From contig CAWDEX010000001.1 in NCBI GenBank assembly GCA_963801475.1, forward strand, positions 1 to 64,000: DNA of 64,000 nucleotides, given 5' to 3'. The notes beneath the pieces are model-generated. The model saw only the letters and a list, made by a program, of their open reading frames with translations, searched no databases and had not been told where the DNA came from. Below are positions 39,801-50,090 of this stretch, in pieces. The stretch comes from DAOMFB01 sp963801475 (GTDB lineage Bacteria > Acidobacteriota > Thermoanaerobaculia > UBA5066). How positions within the stretch are numbered: position 1 is the first letter of the stretch; each line of letters opens with the position of its first letter. Both the position numbers and the translations under genes were made by a program.

Positions 39801-40664
39801 AACATAGCGAAGAACTGGATCAGCTCTGTCTGGAACACCATCGTCGCGTTCATTCGCGGCGCGTGGAACAACATCATCAGCACCGTCTCCGGCGCGGTCA
39901 ACGGCGTCATCGGTGTTGTGCGCGGCTGGATCAGTAGCGCGCAGGCCGTCATCGCCGGCGGCTGGAACGCGGCGGTCGGCATGGTGCAGGCCGCGTGGGG
40001 CTGGATGGTCAGCGCCGTCTCCGGCGGTGTCGCCAATGTCATGAGCTGGGTCCGTGGCATTCCCGGCATGATTAGCGGTGCACTGTCCGGTCTGGGGAAC
40101 CTGCTTTCCAACGCAGGCCGGGTCATCATCGACGGCCTGCTCGCAGGTCTGAAGGCCGCGTGGGGCGGGGTGACGTCCTTCGTGGGCGGCATCGCCGACT
40201 GGATTGCCCAGCACAAGGGTCCGATCCCGTATGACCGCAAGCTCCTCGTCCCCGCCGGTGAGGCGATCATGCACGGCCTCGAATCCTCGATGAAGGACAA
40301 GTTCGGCAACGTCATGGACTTCGTCTCCCAGATGGCCGACATGATGGCCGGGGGCTTCGACAAGTCGAAGATGTACCTCGCCGGGGCTGACGCTTCGCAG
40401 GGCCTCGCTGACGGTCTGCTGGCGAACAAGTCCAAGATTCAGGGCGCGTACTCCACGCTCGGGACGCTGGCTGTCGCTGACCCGTCGCTCGGTGCCATCA
40501 AGCGGCCCGCAACTGATGGAGGTACATCAGTTGCCGCCGCCAGTCCGTCACTGTCCCTGGCTCCCGGTGCCGTGCAGGTTGTCACCAAGGCCTCCGATCC
40601 CAAGCTCGTCGCGTCGTCCGTCACTGACGCGCTCGACGAAGCCTTCTCCAAGTTCGCAAAGTAG
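36804..40664 (+). CDS. Tape measure protein
   Basis: 1286 aa, GTG start at 36804 behind AAGGAG. The N-terminal 280 residues are charged coiled coil (DLEKAAKNIRDTAQQEGEAF). Hydrophobic stretches in the middle (LLSTLGGLAVAAPAFLVGAG; VLGQVVGFILSILVPILGIL) could cross the host membrane, and repeated W-containing segments follow (NTIVAFIRGAWNNIISTVSG). By the usual 0.15 nm per residue, the tail would be about 190 nm. Operator copy 26 lies in frame near residue 1240 (TDGGTSV). The plus strand is the coding strand despite a long minus-strand open frame. Confidence 0.95.
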   Translation: MSLSREVAEAYIQVHGDMSPFRHDLEKAAKNIRDTAQQEGEAFGEHFNKSLEDKVKGQWQAILDANFRDGKIDWDRAINAFDSKHLDEARDKMHQFVLEMQDLGKLEGPNGNQFENLIDSIDRAINARQEYDAAVQKSAEDQKAEIARFKEARRHEQAFYRSLIADAYEAQRANEAFDRTFNGMTRNIHRAALDKDFDAIARAVHNMDWTDFARGFDNLDNMRARAGAVTVAMREMGRVTSQNAVDISNSIDNWIRGQQTVTEEVRQTSNATNKFHGHLTRAGAAFSALFRASKGFREHLGGFAGINVFGDMIHEGLDFVHNLDRIAVSAAMATTKLATMGSVVGSALSSAVTIVGDLLSTLGGLAVAAPAFLVGAGISIGVLIAAMKDYKTVLKDLSPLMKKFQDDISRDFWAKAKGPIEDMVRTLMPILDNKGGTSTASALGTLVGSLATALKNIPADKINTMFDRMNSAIVILAGAMSPLIQAFTTLGMVGSQYFERFAQWIVDISNQFNNFITAAAGDGRLNLWIDQMVVGFQNIGRAIDGIMGIFNALDSAATAAGFGGLNTFANNLQGLAAAMQSAGAQTALTQLMNGMLSLTNQLGAALGGLAKPLESVMPYVQSALATIGGAVAQVVGYVGQVIANPIVQQGIQNFTSGIAVAVNNLAPAIEPFANSLGNAMTLLGLILGNVSEIVAAFTVQLSPVLDQMSIQMQQLVTPLKDAVLNFITAVTPVAQAINDNLMGPLVSGIRDQVLPAFNSMMDTLGPIAAQMVAALGPVLQSILPLIPPIFQLATTIGSLLMQAVTAVAPLFTVLVAAIMPVVDAVVQLVNMVAPFLIPAIEKIAAAVSPVIAVLGQVVGFILSILVPILGILLIGIIDNVVGVFQGLSNFIMGFVNIVVGIFNGFWQFFSKLFSGDIPGALGALGQMFADIWNGIMQMLGGALQFLWNAVQLLFIGKLVGGIRSALTSVGKFFVDSWNSIVSFTKSFMGNITGSIINGFNIAKNWISSVWNTIVAFIRGAWNNIISTVSGAVNGVIGVVRGWISSAQAVIAGGWNAAVGMVQAAWGWMVSAVSGGVANVMSWVRGIPGMISGALSGLGNLLSNAGRVIIDGLLAGLKAAWGGVTSFVGGIADWIAQHKGPIPYDRKLLVPAGEAIMHGLESSMKDKFGNVMDFVSQMADMMAGGFDKSKMYLAGADASQGLADGLLANKSKIQGAYSTLGTLAVADPSLGAIKRPATDGGTSVAAASPSLSLAPGAVQVVTKASDPKLVASSVTDALDEAFSKFAK
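40512..40531. promoter_or_regulatory. 20-bp palindromic operator, copy 26 (inside tape measure)
   Basis: ACTGATGGAGGTACATCAGT: outer arms perfect, centre GAGGTA unlike the usual CG centre. Confidence 0.7.
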
Positions 40665-40672
40665 GAAGACGC

Positions 40673-41878
40673 ATGTATAACGGATGGCTCGAATACGCCG
40701 GTGTTGAAATCATCAACATTGCACGGACCCGCAAGTACCTGAACACGTTCGTCCCCGAACTGTCTATCGTGTGCGACTCCGCAGGCCTGCTCTCCGCGCT
40801 GGGGGATACCAGCTACACGTCCCCCGCCGTGGACAACGCCCCGTGGTACCGCTCAGCGCGGCCCGCCACCGGGGACTTCTACGGGCTGTTCCCCGGAGAC
40901 TTCGAGGGCGCTGAGGATTCCACCCGAGGCATTTCGGTCATTGAGCTGTCCGGGGACGGGGCGACGCACGCCAAGCCGCGCTACTCCAGCCATGAAATCA
41001 AGGTCACGGCACTGGCAATCGCCAAGACCGAAGAGGCCATGAGTGAAGGGCTCGCGTGGCTGAGGGATGCCCTTGCCACCGGGGAGTGCGGGGACTCCGG
41101 CGGGTGCGTGGACAACGACCTGTCCATGTTCATCGCCCTGCCCTCCAACGGTGCCGCCGACAACCACATGCGCCGCACCTTCATCCGGGTGGAAGTCCTC
41201 GACAACCTGAAGATCGTCAAGGAGTTCAACTCCCAGCGCGCCGTCGCCAAGCGCGTCACGTTCATCTTCAGCGCCGGGACACCCTGGGCCTTCACCCCGA
41301 AGGTGCTGGTCGGGAATGTGGACCCCACCACCGGGTCCAGCTTCTCGGACCCCGGCGGGGAGGACTGCTTCCAGACGAACAACGCCTACGCGGACTTCAT
41401 CGCCGACCCCTACTACACCGCCATCACCAAGCCCCCGGCACCGCCGAACGTGCGGCCCCCGAACGTGCTGGCCGTCTCGACATGGAAGCGCAAGACCATC
41501 TCCGTGACGCAGTCGGAGGTGGACCGCTGGGGCCGGGTCACTCCGGTGGTGACCGTCTCTGCCGGGTCCGGAGGGGTGACACAGTTGCGTCTGCGGTTCT
41601 ACGGCTCGGGCAAGTCGGGGTGTGACTTCGACGGGGAGTTCCTTATCTCGTACATCCCGCCGAACGCGACGATGGTGCTGGATGCGATGCGGAAGGAAAT
41701 CACCGTCATCAAGTCCAACGGCCGTCACGTCGCCGGGGGGCATCTGGTGTACGGGTCCGCCGGCCTGCCGCCGAAGTGGCCTGCGCTGGGGTGCAGTACC
41801 TCGTACACCCTCATGACCGACATCCTCTCCGGCCAGTCCGGCGTCAACGTCATCCTCGAATCATCCGTTAGGGAATAA
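40673..41878 (+). CDS. Minor tail protein (distal tail-like), 401 aa
   Basis: MYNGWLEYAGVEIINIARTR opens like distal tail or tail-tip proteins that follow the tape measure. KPRYSSHEIKVTALAIAKTE, DLSMFIALPSNGAADNHMRR, RVTFIFSAGTPWAFTPKVLV and a C-terminal domain of beta strands (RLRFYGSGKSGCDFDGEFLI) follow. It probably forms part of the baseplate ring at the end of the tail tube. Confidence 0.75.
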   Translation: MYNGWLEYAGVEIINIARTRKYLNTFVPELSIVCDSAGLLSALGDTSYTSPAVDNAPWYRSARPATGDFYGLFPGDFEGAEDSTRGISVIELSGDGATHAKPRYSSHEIKVTALAIAKTEEAMSEGLAWLRDALATGECGDSGGCVDNDLSMFIALPSNGAADNHMRRTFIRVEVLDNLKIVKEFNSQRAVAKRVTFIFSAGTPWAFTPKVLVGNVDPTTGSSFSDPGGEDCFQTNNAYADFIADPYYTAITKPPAPPNVRPPNVLAVSTWKRKTISVTQSEVDRWGRVTPVVTVSAGSGGVTQLRLRFYGSGKSGCDFDGEFLISYIPPNATMVLDAMRKEITVIKSNGRHVAGGHLVYGSAGLPPKWPALGCSTSYTLMTDILSGQSGVNVILESSVRE

Positions 41879-41880
41879 CC

Positions 41881-42987
41881 ATGGCTCTCGCCTGCGCGAC
41901 TCATACGGCTTTTGTTTACGATAGGGGCGGCTGGCGGCAGTTGATCGCGCTGACCCCGCTGACGCGGGTGAAGTGGGAGCGCCGCCGCGACGACATCTCC
42001 ACCGCAACGGTCTACCTTGCCACGCCGGGAGAGGAGTGCGCCGAGCAACTGGCACTGCTGGAAGCCGGGCGCATGGAGCTGGTGATCTTCCGTGGCACCG
42101 AGCGCGTGTGGGAGGGGCCGATCAGCCGCGTCACATACAAGGGTGACACGGTCCAGATTGATGCGTCTGACGTCATGTACTACGTCAACCGGACGGCCAT
42201 GAAGGGCGAGTACGACAACCGCTACCCGAACACCGGCTACGTCATCGACCGTGTCCAGCGGATCATGGATGCGGAGCTGGCGCGGAAGGAAGCGATGGAC
42301 CCGCCGTACAACATCCTCGACCACGTCCAGTACCTTTACGCGACCCCCCGCACGGACTCGCGCACTGCGGCTCACACCCTACCGATGGAGTCCACGGTGT
42401 TCGACCACGTGGATAACTTCGCGGCGCGCGGAGGCCTGGACTACACGGTCGTGGGCCGGTCAATCCTGTTCTGGGACGTCCACCAGTCCATCGGGCAAAC
42501 TCCCATGGTCACCGGCGATGACTTCCTTGGCGACCCCGTCATCACCCAGTACGGCGCTGAGCTTGCCACGCACGTATACATTACTGATGGCAAGGGCCAC
42601 TACGGTGAGTACGGCGGCAACGATCCTTACTACGGCGAATGGGAGATGGTACAGGAGGCGTACAACGAGAACACCGGCCAGCCGTCCACCGACCCTGCGG
42701 ACGCTCCTACGGTGGGGGAGATGTCCTCGCAGGCATCCCGCATCTGGTCGCAAACCAAACGGCCTCCGCTCGTGGTGAGAATCCCCGACAACACCAGCCT
42801 CAACCCCGCAGGCGTGCTCAGTATCAGCGACCTCGTTCCCGGCGTCTACGTGCCATTGTCAGCGAAGTTGCCGGGTCGCACCGTATCTCAGATGCAGAAG
42901 CTCGATAGCATGTCCGTAGAAGAAAGCGCAGACGTTGATGAGGTCATTCAGGTGGTCCTCTCTCCGGCACCGCTACTTGGAGACTGA
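41881..42987 (+). CDS. Minor tail protein, 368 aa
   Basis: WRQLIALTPLTRVKWERRRD, ATVYLATPGEECAEQLALLE, FRGTERVWEGPISRVTYKGD and QIDASDVMYYVNRTAMKG follow the pattern of tail proteins of the gp44/Siphovirus-tail-hub type (beta-barrel with R-V-x-W-E-GP). The C-terminus (PGRTVSQMQKLDSMSVEESA) ends inside operator copy 27. Confidence 0.75.
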   Translation: MALACATHTAFVYDRGGWRQLIALTPLTRVKWERRRDDISTATVYLATPGEECAEQLALLEAGRMELVIFRGTERVWEGPISRVTYKGDTVQIDASDVMYYVNRTAMKGEYDNRYPNTGYVIDRVQRIMDAELARKEAMDPPYNILDHVQYLYATPRTDSRTAAHTLPMESTVFDHVDNFAARGGLDYTVVGRSILFWDVHQSIGQTPMVTGDDFLGDPVITQYGAELATHVYITDGKGHYGEYGGNDPYYGEWEMVQEAYNENTGQPSTDPADAPTVGEMSSQASRIWSQTKRPPLVVRIPDNTSLNPAGVLSISDLVPGVYVPLSAKLPGRTVSQMQKLDSMSVEESADVDEVIQVVLSPAPLLGD

Positions 42988-43002
42988 TGGACGTCCATCA
43001 GT
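42983..43002. promoter_or_regulatory. 20-bp palindromic operator, copy 27
   Basis: ACTGATGGACGTCCATCAGT, perfect palindrome; it contains the stop codon of the 41881 gene and starts 64 bp before the fibre gene. Confidence 0.9.
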
Positions 43003-43046
43003 AAGTCGATAGGAATGGACGCACTGGCGTCAGGAAGGGGCCAGTA

Positions 43047-46000
43047 GTGTCCATGCAGAGTCCCCGCGACCTCCGCGAATGGCAGAAGTCCATCGAGATG
43101 GGGATCAAAGATGCCAAGCGCGGGACTCGACTTGCCATCGACCACGCTGACACCAAGGCGGGCGATGTCTCTGAGGAGATTTCCAACCTCAAAGACCTGA
43201 CCCCCGCCGCTCCAATCGAGGTCACTTACCAGACCTCCGTCTACGTCGATCAGAACAAGCGTCGGCGCGGCAAGATCACCGCTGATTTCCCAGACGTTAC
43301 GCTCTCCACGACGGCTGAGCCTGTTGGCATCAGCGGCTACGAACTCTCCGGCCAGGATCAGGGCCAGAACCCGCTCGGCCCGTGGCGCTCCCTCGGCGGC
43401 AACGACACCTCCACCATCGACGCCTTCGACCTGAACCCCGGCTCGACATGGAAGCTCCGCGTCCGGGCTATTGCCGGGTCCACGATCCGGCCCGGCGAAT
43501 GGTCCTCCGAGCAGACCGTCACCGTCGTCGCGGACACCACGCCCCCGCCCCAGCCGTCCACGCCGTCTCTGACCACCAACGGCGGCGCAATTACGGTGAA
43601 GTGGGACGGTAAGGACGCCGGGGGAAACGCCATGCCCGGCGACTTCGACCACATCGACATCGCCTTCGGCATGGCAACCTCGCCCACCACCATCGTCAGC
43701 ACCCTGTACGACGTGGGCCTGTACGTCCAGCCAAAGGTGTCCTACAACACCCCGCACTACTTCCGGTTCCGTGCCGTGGACACCTCCGGGAACATCAGCG
43801 CGTGGTCCGCGCAGGCCACTGGCATCCCGACGCCGCTGGTGGACGCCGACCTCATCCTGTCCAACATCGACGCCGCCGTCACCACCATCACGAACATCGG
43901 CGCGCAGGCGATCAAGGACGGGGCGATCAACTCGGCGAAGCTGGCCGACAATGCGGTGTCTCAGGCGAAGCTTCAGGACCAGATCATTTCGCTGTCGAAG
44001 CTGGACACGAACGCGAACGCGAAAATCCAGAAGGGCGTCGATGACGCGTTCGCCGCGCAGTCCGCCGCGAACACCGCCGACAGCAAGGCGGTCACCGCGC
44101 AGAACGCCGCGAACACGGCGAACACCGCCGCCGGGACGGCCCAGACCGCCGCCGACAAGCCGCAGGCGATGGCGGATGCCGATCGCGGCCAAGGGCGCGA
44201 ACCTCGCCTCAACGGCGACTTCGAGGCACGATCACCGGCGTGCTCCGGCGTACTGGTCGAGCCGCCAGCTCGCCACTGCGAGGTCGATGCCCGGCACCCG
44301 CTCCGGCGCGCAATTGGCTCCGGTACGCCCCGACTCCACCGTGGCCTGCTACACCAACGATATCGACGCCACCAACGGCCGCACGTTCTACGTCGAGTGC
44401 TGGGTCCGCGCTTGGCGCGGCGCTCGGTCATCACCGGATGGTTGCCACGCTGTGTTCGCGGTGAACATCACCCGGCCGAGAACACCACAAATACCGTTAC
44501 GGTCGCCACCGCCTCCCCGTTCACGTTCTCCTCGGTCACCACCGGGGCGTGGACGAAGTGTGCGCTTCCTACACCGTGACGGACGGCGAACGCGAAGCAA
44601 GCTCCGAGTCGCGCGCGTGGTGCCGGGGTACGGGCAACACCTACCTGGTCGATGACATACGGGTGGTACGACATGACGGAGGCGAAGTCCGCACTGGACG
44701 CCGCCGCCACCGCGCAGGCCAAGGCCGACTCGGCGTTCTCCGACGCGCAGACGGCGCTGACCAACGCGGGCCTCGCGCAGACCTCCGCGAACGGCAAGGC
44801 CAGGGTCTTCTACACCAACACCGCACCGGCCGGGTCCGGGTACTCCTCGGGAGACATCTGGTTCCGGGGCACCGACAACAAGATTTTCATCTGGGACACG
44901 TCCGGCACCCCCGCGTGGGTGGCGAAGCCGGATGCCGCGATTGCCACGGCCCAGTCCGCCGCTGATGCCGCCGCGTCCGCTGCGTCCACCGCCGACACGA
45001 AGGCAAGCAACGCCGCGACCGCCGCCAGCAACGCCCAGGCGACGGCGAACACCGCCAAGACGAACGCCGACAACGCAGCAGCCGCCGCATCCACGGCGGA
45101 CGGCAAAGCTGTCACCGCACAAACGGCGGCGAACACGGCGCAGACCGCCGCCAATAACGCACAGACGTCCGCGAACAACGCCTCAACACTGGCGAACTCC
45201 ATCGTGAAAACCTCCACCTCGGACGCGACCGGCACGCCGCCGGGGCCGGGCGCACTGTGGAACAAAACCAACTCCGACGGCTCCCTCATCATCAAGACGT
45301 GGACGGCGAACGCGGCCGGGACGGCATGGGTGGTACGTCAGCTCGACGACGCCGTCATCGGAAACCTGAACGCGGCCACCATCAACGCGGGCATCATCAA
45401 CGCGGCCCGGTTGCAGGCCAGTGACATCCGTACCCTGTTCCTGACCGCCGGGAAGATCACCGCCGCCGACATCGTCGCAGGCACCCTCACGTCGGCATCC
45501 GGCGTGTTCGGCACCATTGACGCCAGCATCATCAATGCCGGAACACTGAACGCGGCACGGCTGAACGCCGGGGATGTCCGGGCGAAGTTCCTCAGCGCGG
45601 GCCTCATCACTGCCGGGGACATCGTCACGGGCACCCTGACCAGCGCATCAGGCGTGTTCGGCACCATCGACGCGAGCATCATCAACGCGGGCACGCTGAA
45701 CGCGGCACGCCTCCTCGCCGGGGATGTGCGCGCGAAGTTCCTCGCCGCCGGGCTGATTCAGGCCGTCGATATGGTCACCGGCACGATCACCGCTGCCTCC
45801 GGCGTCATCGGTTCCCTCGACATCGGCAAGGTCACCACCGGCCAGCTCGACGGCATCTACATCAAGACGATGACGCTCGACGCCGACAACATCAAAATCG
45901 GGTCGACCGTCAACATGTTCCCCGACCCGAAGATCATCGACCCGGCGGGCTGGAGCAGTGCCGCGGGCATCACCTTCGACGTCGCAGGCACCGGCAAGAA

Positions 46001-49000
46001 CAATCAGGGTTCGGTCCTGATTGCCGCCTCGGGCACGCAGGTCGGCTCCTACTACGGCATGGCCGACGCGGACCGCCGCGTCCCGGTCCGGGCGAACTCC
46101 TCCTACCGGATCAGCATGTGGGTGAAGACCGCGACGAGCGTCCCCATCGGCGGCGCGTCGATCTACGCGCGGCTCTACCCGCTGGACGGGTCGGCCTTCA
46201 CCTTCACCACCCCGGACCGCGTCACCAACAACGTTGTCATCCCGGCAAACACGTGGACCGAAATCACCGGGGTCGTCGCCACTGGGGCGCTGGACGCCGG
46301 GCTGGTGCTGGGCATGTTCAAGCAGGCGTCGATGCCCGACGCGGTGCGTTTCTCCGACCCGACCGTCGAACTGATGGGCATCGGGCGGCTCATCGTCGAC
46401 GGCACCATTCAGGGCAACCACGTCGCCGCAAACAGCATCACGGCGAAGCACATGACCATCACGGACCTGACGAACTTCGCCCCGTCCCCGGCGGAGTCCC
46501 CGACGGACTGGTCGCTGACCGGCCAGATGCAGATCATCGACACCACCCTCGATCCGTCCGGGAAGCGGTTCAACGTTACCAACGGCACCGGCGAGTCCCG
46601 TGCTTGGGGACCGTACATGGCCGTCACCCCGGGGGAGAACCTGTGGATGGGCGCCACCCTATACCGGGGGTCGGGGACCGTCGCCGCGTACCTGCGCTAT
46701 GAGTTTCAGGACGCCAGCAAGATCGGACTGGCAGGCGGGTCGGGCACCAACTACGTCGGCGCGCCGCATGTCCAGCACCTCAGCCGGAGGGACCCGGTTC
46801 GAGGGGTCCGCCGTCGTGCCCGACGGGGCGGCTTATGCCCGTTGGCATGTCATCATCGCCGCAGGCACCGGCTCGACCGGGTTCTACAACATCGTCGGAC
46901 GCCGCCGCCTCGCCGGGGAACTCATCATCGACGGGACCGTGACGAGCGACAAGGTAGCCACGAACGGGATCACCGCGAAGAACATCCTGATCGGCGACTT
47001 CACCAACCTCGCCATCGGCTCTGACTTCGAGGACGCGGCGGCGGTGCCGTGGGCGCTGGCCGCAACGCACACCCTGACCACCACGCAGAAGAAGTCCGGG
47101 ACGCAGTCGCTGAAGCTCGCCGCCGCGACCGGCAGCGTGGAGTCGGTATTCACCGGGGACATGCGCGTCAAGGAGGGCGAGCAGTGGTATTTCAAGTACT
47201 ACGCCTACATTGACGCGTCCTTCAACGGCACGACCGGGAACTCGAAACTGCGGATCGGGAACGGGGCGAACGGGGCGTTCATCACGGACTGCACCTTCGC
47301 CAGCATCACCCGGTCGGCGTGGACGACGGTGCCGCTGGAAGTGACCGTGACCGTGCCCGCCGGGGTGACGTCGCTGAAGGTCAGTATCGTCTCGGACAAC
47401 ACGGCCGGGACCGCGTACATCGACGACGTGCAGATCAGGCGCATGTCGGAGGCGTCCCTGATCCAGAACCTCGGCGTGGAGAAGCTGACCGCGTCGTCGG
47501 CGTCCATGGACACGGCGGTCGTGAACAAGCTGTGGACCGACGTGGTGACGTCCCGGAAGATCACCACGGACATGCTGATCGTCGGCCAGGGCGAGAACAT
47601 GATGCCATGGGACCCGACAGTAGTGGCCCCGAATCAGGGCTGGAACGGCTCCACGGTCACGGCGATCACCGACTCCGACCTCGGCAAGTGCCTCCAATCG
47701 ATCAACGCCACCGTCACCGCCGGGACCATGAAGACGTTCATGCGACTGTCCTCGGGCGTCACCGCGAAGAACGGTGTGGCCGATGCGTTCGACGTGCGTG
47801 AGACGGAAGAATACTCCGTGCGCGTCGGGTTCGGCGCTGGCGGTTCCTACGTGGACGGCACCCCGTCATGCCGGGTCATGGTGCAGGTCCACGACAAGGC
47901 CGGGGCGCTCCTGACCTCCACCTACGGCAACACCACGGGCATGTCATACTCGGGCGCTGAGACGTTCAGCACCGTGTCCGTGCCGATCCCGGTCGGCGGC
48001 CGGTCAGCGCTGGTGTATCTCCAGCAGGACAAGCAGGGCCTCGTCATGGTCCACTCACCGTTCATGAAGCGGAAGGCCGACGCCTCGCTGATCGTGGACG
48101 GCGGCATCCTGACCCGGCACCTGACGGTCACGCAGGACATGACGGTCGCACTGCTCTCGGTGTACTCCATCAAGGCCAACGACATCGACACGAATGACCT
48201 CGCCGCGGATACCGGCTTCGTGTCCTCGATGAAGACAAACGTGCTGACGGCGGACTCGATCACCTCCACGATGATCGGCGCGACCTCGATCACGTCGAAG
48301 CACACCATTACGGGTGCCACGATCCAGACCAGCGCGACAGCCTCGCGCGGCATCAAGATCACCAGCTCGTCGTTGAAGGCGTACTCGTCCACGGGCGTGA
48401 ACACCTTCACCCTTGACGCGACGACGGGCAACATGGTCGGCACAGGCACAATGCAGACCAGCCCCTCCGGCTCGCGCGTGGTGGTCTGGGATCGTGGCGA
48501 CGGCACCGCCGCCGTGGACATGTACACGGACGGCACGGGCCAGCACGGCTCGATCTACACCCAGCCGCAGACCGGCAACGGCGGGTACGTCACGAACGTC
48601 ATGCACTACACCGCGTCCCCGATCACGACAACGAACTGGACCTCACGCCTGACCCTGTTCGCCGATGAGACATGGTCGGTCGCGTCCCGCACGAAGAAAA
48701 CCGAAGTAACCGGTGACGCGAACGGCAACATCTACCTGCGCGGACAGCTGTTGAAGAACAACTCCGCCGCGACGGAGACAATCGTGGTGGGGTCCACCGT
48801 GACGAGTCAGAACGCAACGGGTTCGTACACGCTGACGTACCTGGCCCCGGTGGCGACGGGCACCCGGCATGTGCTGGCGACGGCGGACTCCGCGTCGGTG
48901 GCGCAGTCGTGCACGCAGAACTGCACGGCGTCGGGATTCAAGTGGGTGTGGTCCACGACGGCCAGCTCGTCTATCTCGATGCGTTATCTTGCAGTGTGGA

Positions 49001-49008
49001 CCGACTAA
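43047..49008 (+). CDS. Very large minor tail / fibre protein, broken by frame changes
   Basis: Three long frames (43047-44240, 44652-46760, 46785-49008) add to nearly 2000 aa if bridged. Order: basic N-terminus binding the tail hub; two fibronectin-III-like domains (PAAPIEVTYQTSVYVDQNKR; TPPPQPSTPSLTTNGGAITV); alanine-rich coiled coil; a carbohydrate-binding-type domain in the damaged 44.2-44.65 kb stretch (NGRTFYVECWVRAW); a second Ala-rich coil; three 50-residue repeats; more jelly-roll-like domains (SYRISMWVKTATSVPIGGAS; SLKLAAATGSVESVFTGDMR); a C-terminal tip (TGSYTLTYLAPVATGTRHVL). Likely central fibre and host-binding protein. Several indels cluster at 44.16-44.66 kb. Confidence 0.75.
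45330..45800 (+). repeat. 150-bp tandem repeats in the fibre gene (50-residue units)
   Basis: Unit boundaries GGCACC at 45480 and 45630 and GGCACG at 45780 are exactly 150 bp apart. Units share SGVFGTIDASIINAGTLNAA and GDVRAKF. A weaker unit precedes (45330-45479). The repeat should form a trimeric beta-helical or coiled shaft. Confidence 0.85.
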
Positions 49009-49043
49009 GACCAGCGCCTCGGGCGAAGAAGAAGGGGAGACGG

Positions 49044-49625
49044 ATGGATTACAGGACAGAGAGCATCGACGGGGTGGATTACTTCATTGCCGACGACGGC
49101 GAGGGGAACATCCACCAGATCGACTTGCGCGCTGTGGGGTCGTGGGGGTTGCTGTTGGGCCTCACGGACCCTGCGGAGATTGTCGCGGCGATCCTGCGGC
49201 ATCAGGAGGAGCCGGTCGCTCCCGGTGCGCCGAACATGTGGACGCCGATGTACGACGCGCTGGACGATGGGCTGGACGCCATGAGCCAGTCGGGGGTGCC
49301 GCCGGAGCTGATGGAGGACTTGCTGGACCCCGCGCTGGGGTCCCCGGTGCCGGGCGCTGAGGTGTTGGCGAGGATCGAGGACGCGCGCAGTCAGGGTCGG
49401 GCGCGGATTGACGAGTTCCCCGATCCGCTGAACGGTGACACGTCGGCGTTCGCTGGCCTGCTCACTGACCACGCGGACAAGATCACCGAGGAGCGATTGA
49501 AGTTCGTGGATGCGCTCGCGCCGGTCTATGAGCTTCCGCCGCCTCCGGCGTTCGAGTCAGTACCCGAAGCGCTGGACATCGTGAATTGGCGGACTACGGG
49601 CATCAAGCCCAGTATTCTTACCTAG
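49044..49625 (+). CDS. Hypothetical protein after the fibre gene, 193 aa
   Basis: MDYRTESIDGVDYFIADDGE, RAVGSWGLLLGLTDPAEIVA, MSQSGVPPELMEDLLDPALG, then an acidic helical end. Ribosome site GGGGAGA before the ATG. Possibly a fibre chaperone or a minor tail protein, judged only from position. Confidence 0.55.
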   Translation: MDYRTESIDGVDYFIADDGEGNIHQIDLRAVGSWGLLLGLTDPAEIVAAILRHQEEPVAPGAPNMWTPMYDALDDGLDAMSQSGVPPELMEDLLDPALGSPVPGAEVLARIEDARSQGRARIDEFPDPLNGDTSAFAGLLTDHADKITEERLKFVDALAPVYELPPPPAFESVPEALDIVNWRTTGIKPSILT

Positions 49626-49652
49626 TACACTACCGACCCAAAGGGAGACGCC

Positions 49653-49865
49653 TTGGACGACAAAGACAAGCTGATTGCGAAGCAGAACTTGGTGCTTGCT
49701 GGCTACCAGCAAAAGCTCGCGGACGCGGATATGACCGCCGCTTCCCTCGCCGCCGACGTGCAGTTGCTTCAGCAGGAGTTGGCTGAGAAGGATGAGAAGA
49801 TCATCGAATTGCAGAACGCCGTTGATGGGAAGAAGCCCCCGACGGCCGTCCGCAAGGCCAGCTAA
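49653..49865 (+). CDS. Small coiled-coil protein, 70 aa
   Basis: TTG start with AAGGGAGA upstream. LDDKDKLIAKQNLVLAGYQQ, SLAADVQLLQQELAEKDEKI, IELQNAVDGKK: heptad-like leucines throughout. Last gene before a strong terminator. Unknown role. Confidence 0.6.
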   Translation: MDDKDKLIAKQNLVLAGYQQKLADADMTAASLAADVQLLQQELAEKDEKIIELQNAVDGKKPPTAVRKAS

Positions 49866-49881
49866 AGTCAGCGCGTAACGC

Positions 49882-49920
49882 AAAAAACCCGCCGAGAGCA
49901 TTTCGCCCGGCGGGTTTTTT
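49882..49920. terminator. Strong terminator after the tail genes
   Basis: 13-bp stem AAAAAACCCGCCG / CGGCGGGTTTTTT with a 13-base loop and a T run. Confidence 0.9.
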
Positions 49921-50090
49921 CATGCCTAATGACCATAAACGAGTACACGTATACGCTTTGCGTATTGAAAATGTGCGCGGGTCTTGAGTAATGATCCAAT
50001 AAAGTTGTCCTAGTTAGAACATGGCGCGAACCGCGCGAAGCACTAGGGGACACAAATCATGGCAGTAACACCAGTGGGGCAGCACACGAG
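49921..50090. other. Leader region before the membrane-gene cluster
   Basis: AT-rich gap of 170 bp with a GTATAC site, a short hairpin (ATACGCTTTGCGTAT) and a structure joining TGTCCTAGT to ACTAGGGGACA around GCGCGAACCGCGC. Two 15-codon frames (50030, MARTARSTRG...; 50059, MAVTPVGQHT...) precede the 50091 gene and could be leader peptides. No tRNA fold with a proper T arm was found. Confidence 0.45.
49965..49994 (+). promoter_or_regulatory. Possible rightward promoter of the membrane-gene cluster
   Basis: TTGAAA (49965-49970), 18-bp spacer, TAATGA (49989-49994), directly after a strong terminator and before four coupled genes. A promoter is needed here if the terminator is efficient. Confidence 0.5.

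Noticed and set aside
36732..40274. 1180-residue open frame on the minus strand under the tape measure gene
   Set aside because: Its text is His/Arg/Asp-rich and repetitive, as expected from the complement of GC-rich codons. The plus-strand tape measure has ribosome site, context and domains. No minus-strand promoter is visible.
49998..50055. A tRNA gene in the AT-rich gap before the holin cluster
   Set aside because: There is an acceptor-like pairing (TGTCCTAGT/ACTAGGGGACA), but no D arm, anticodon arm or TTCRA loop in the right places.
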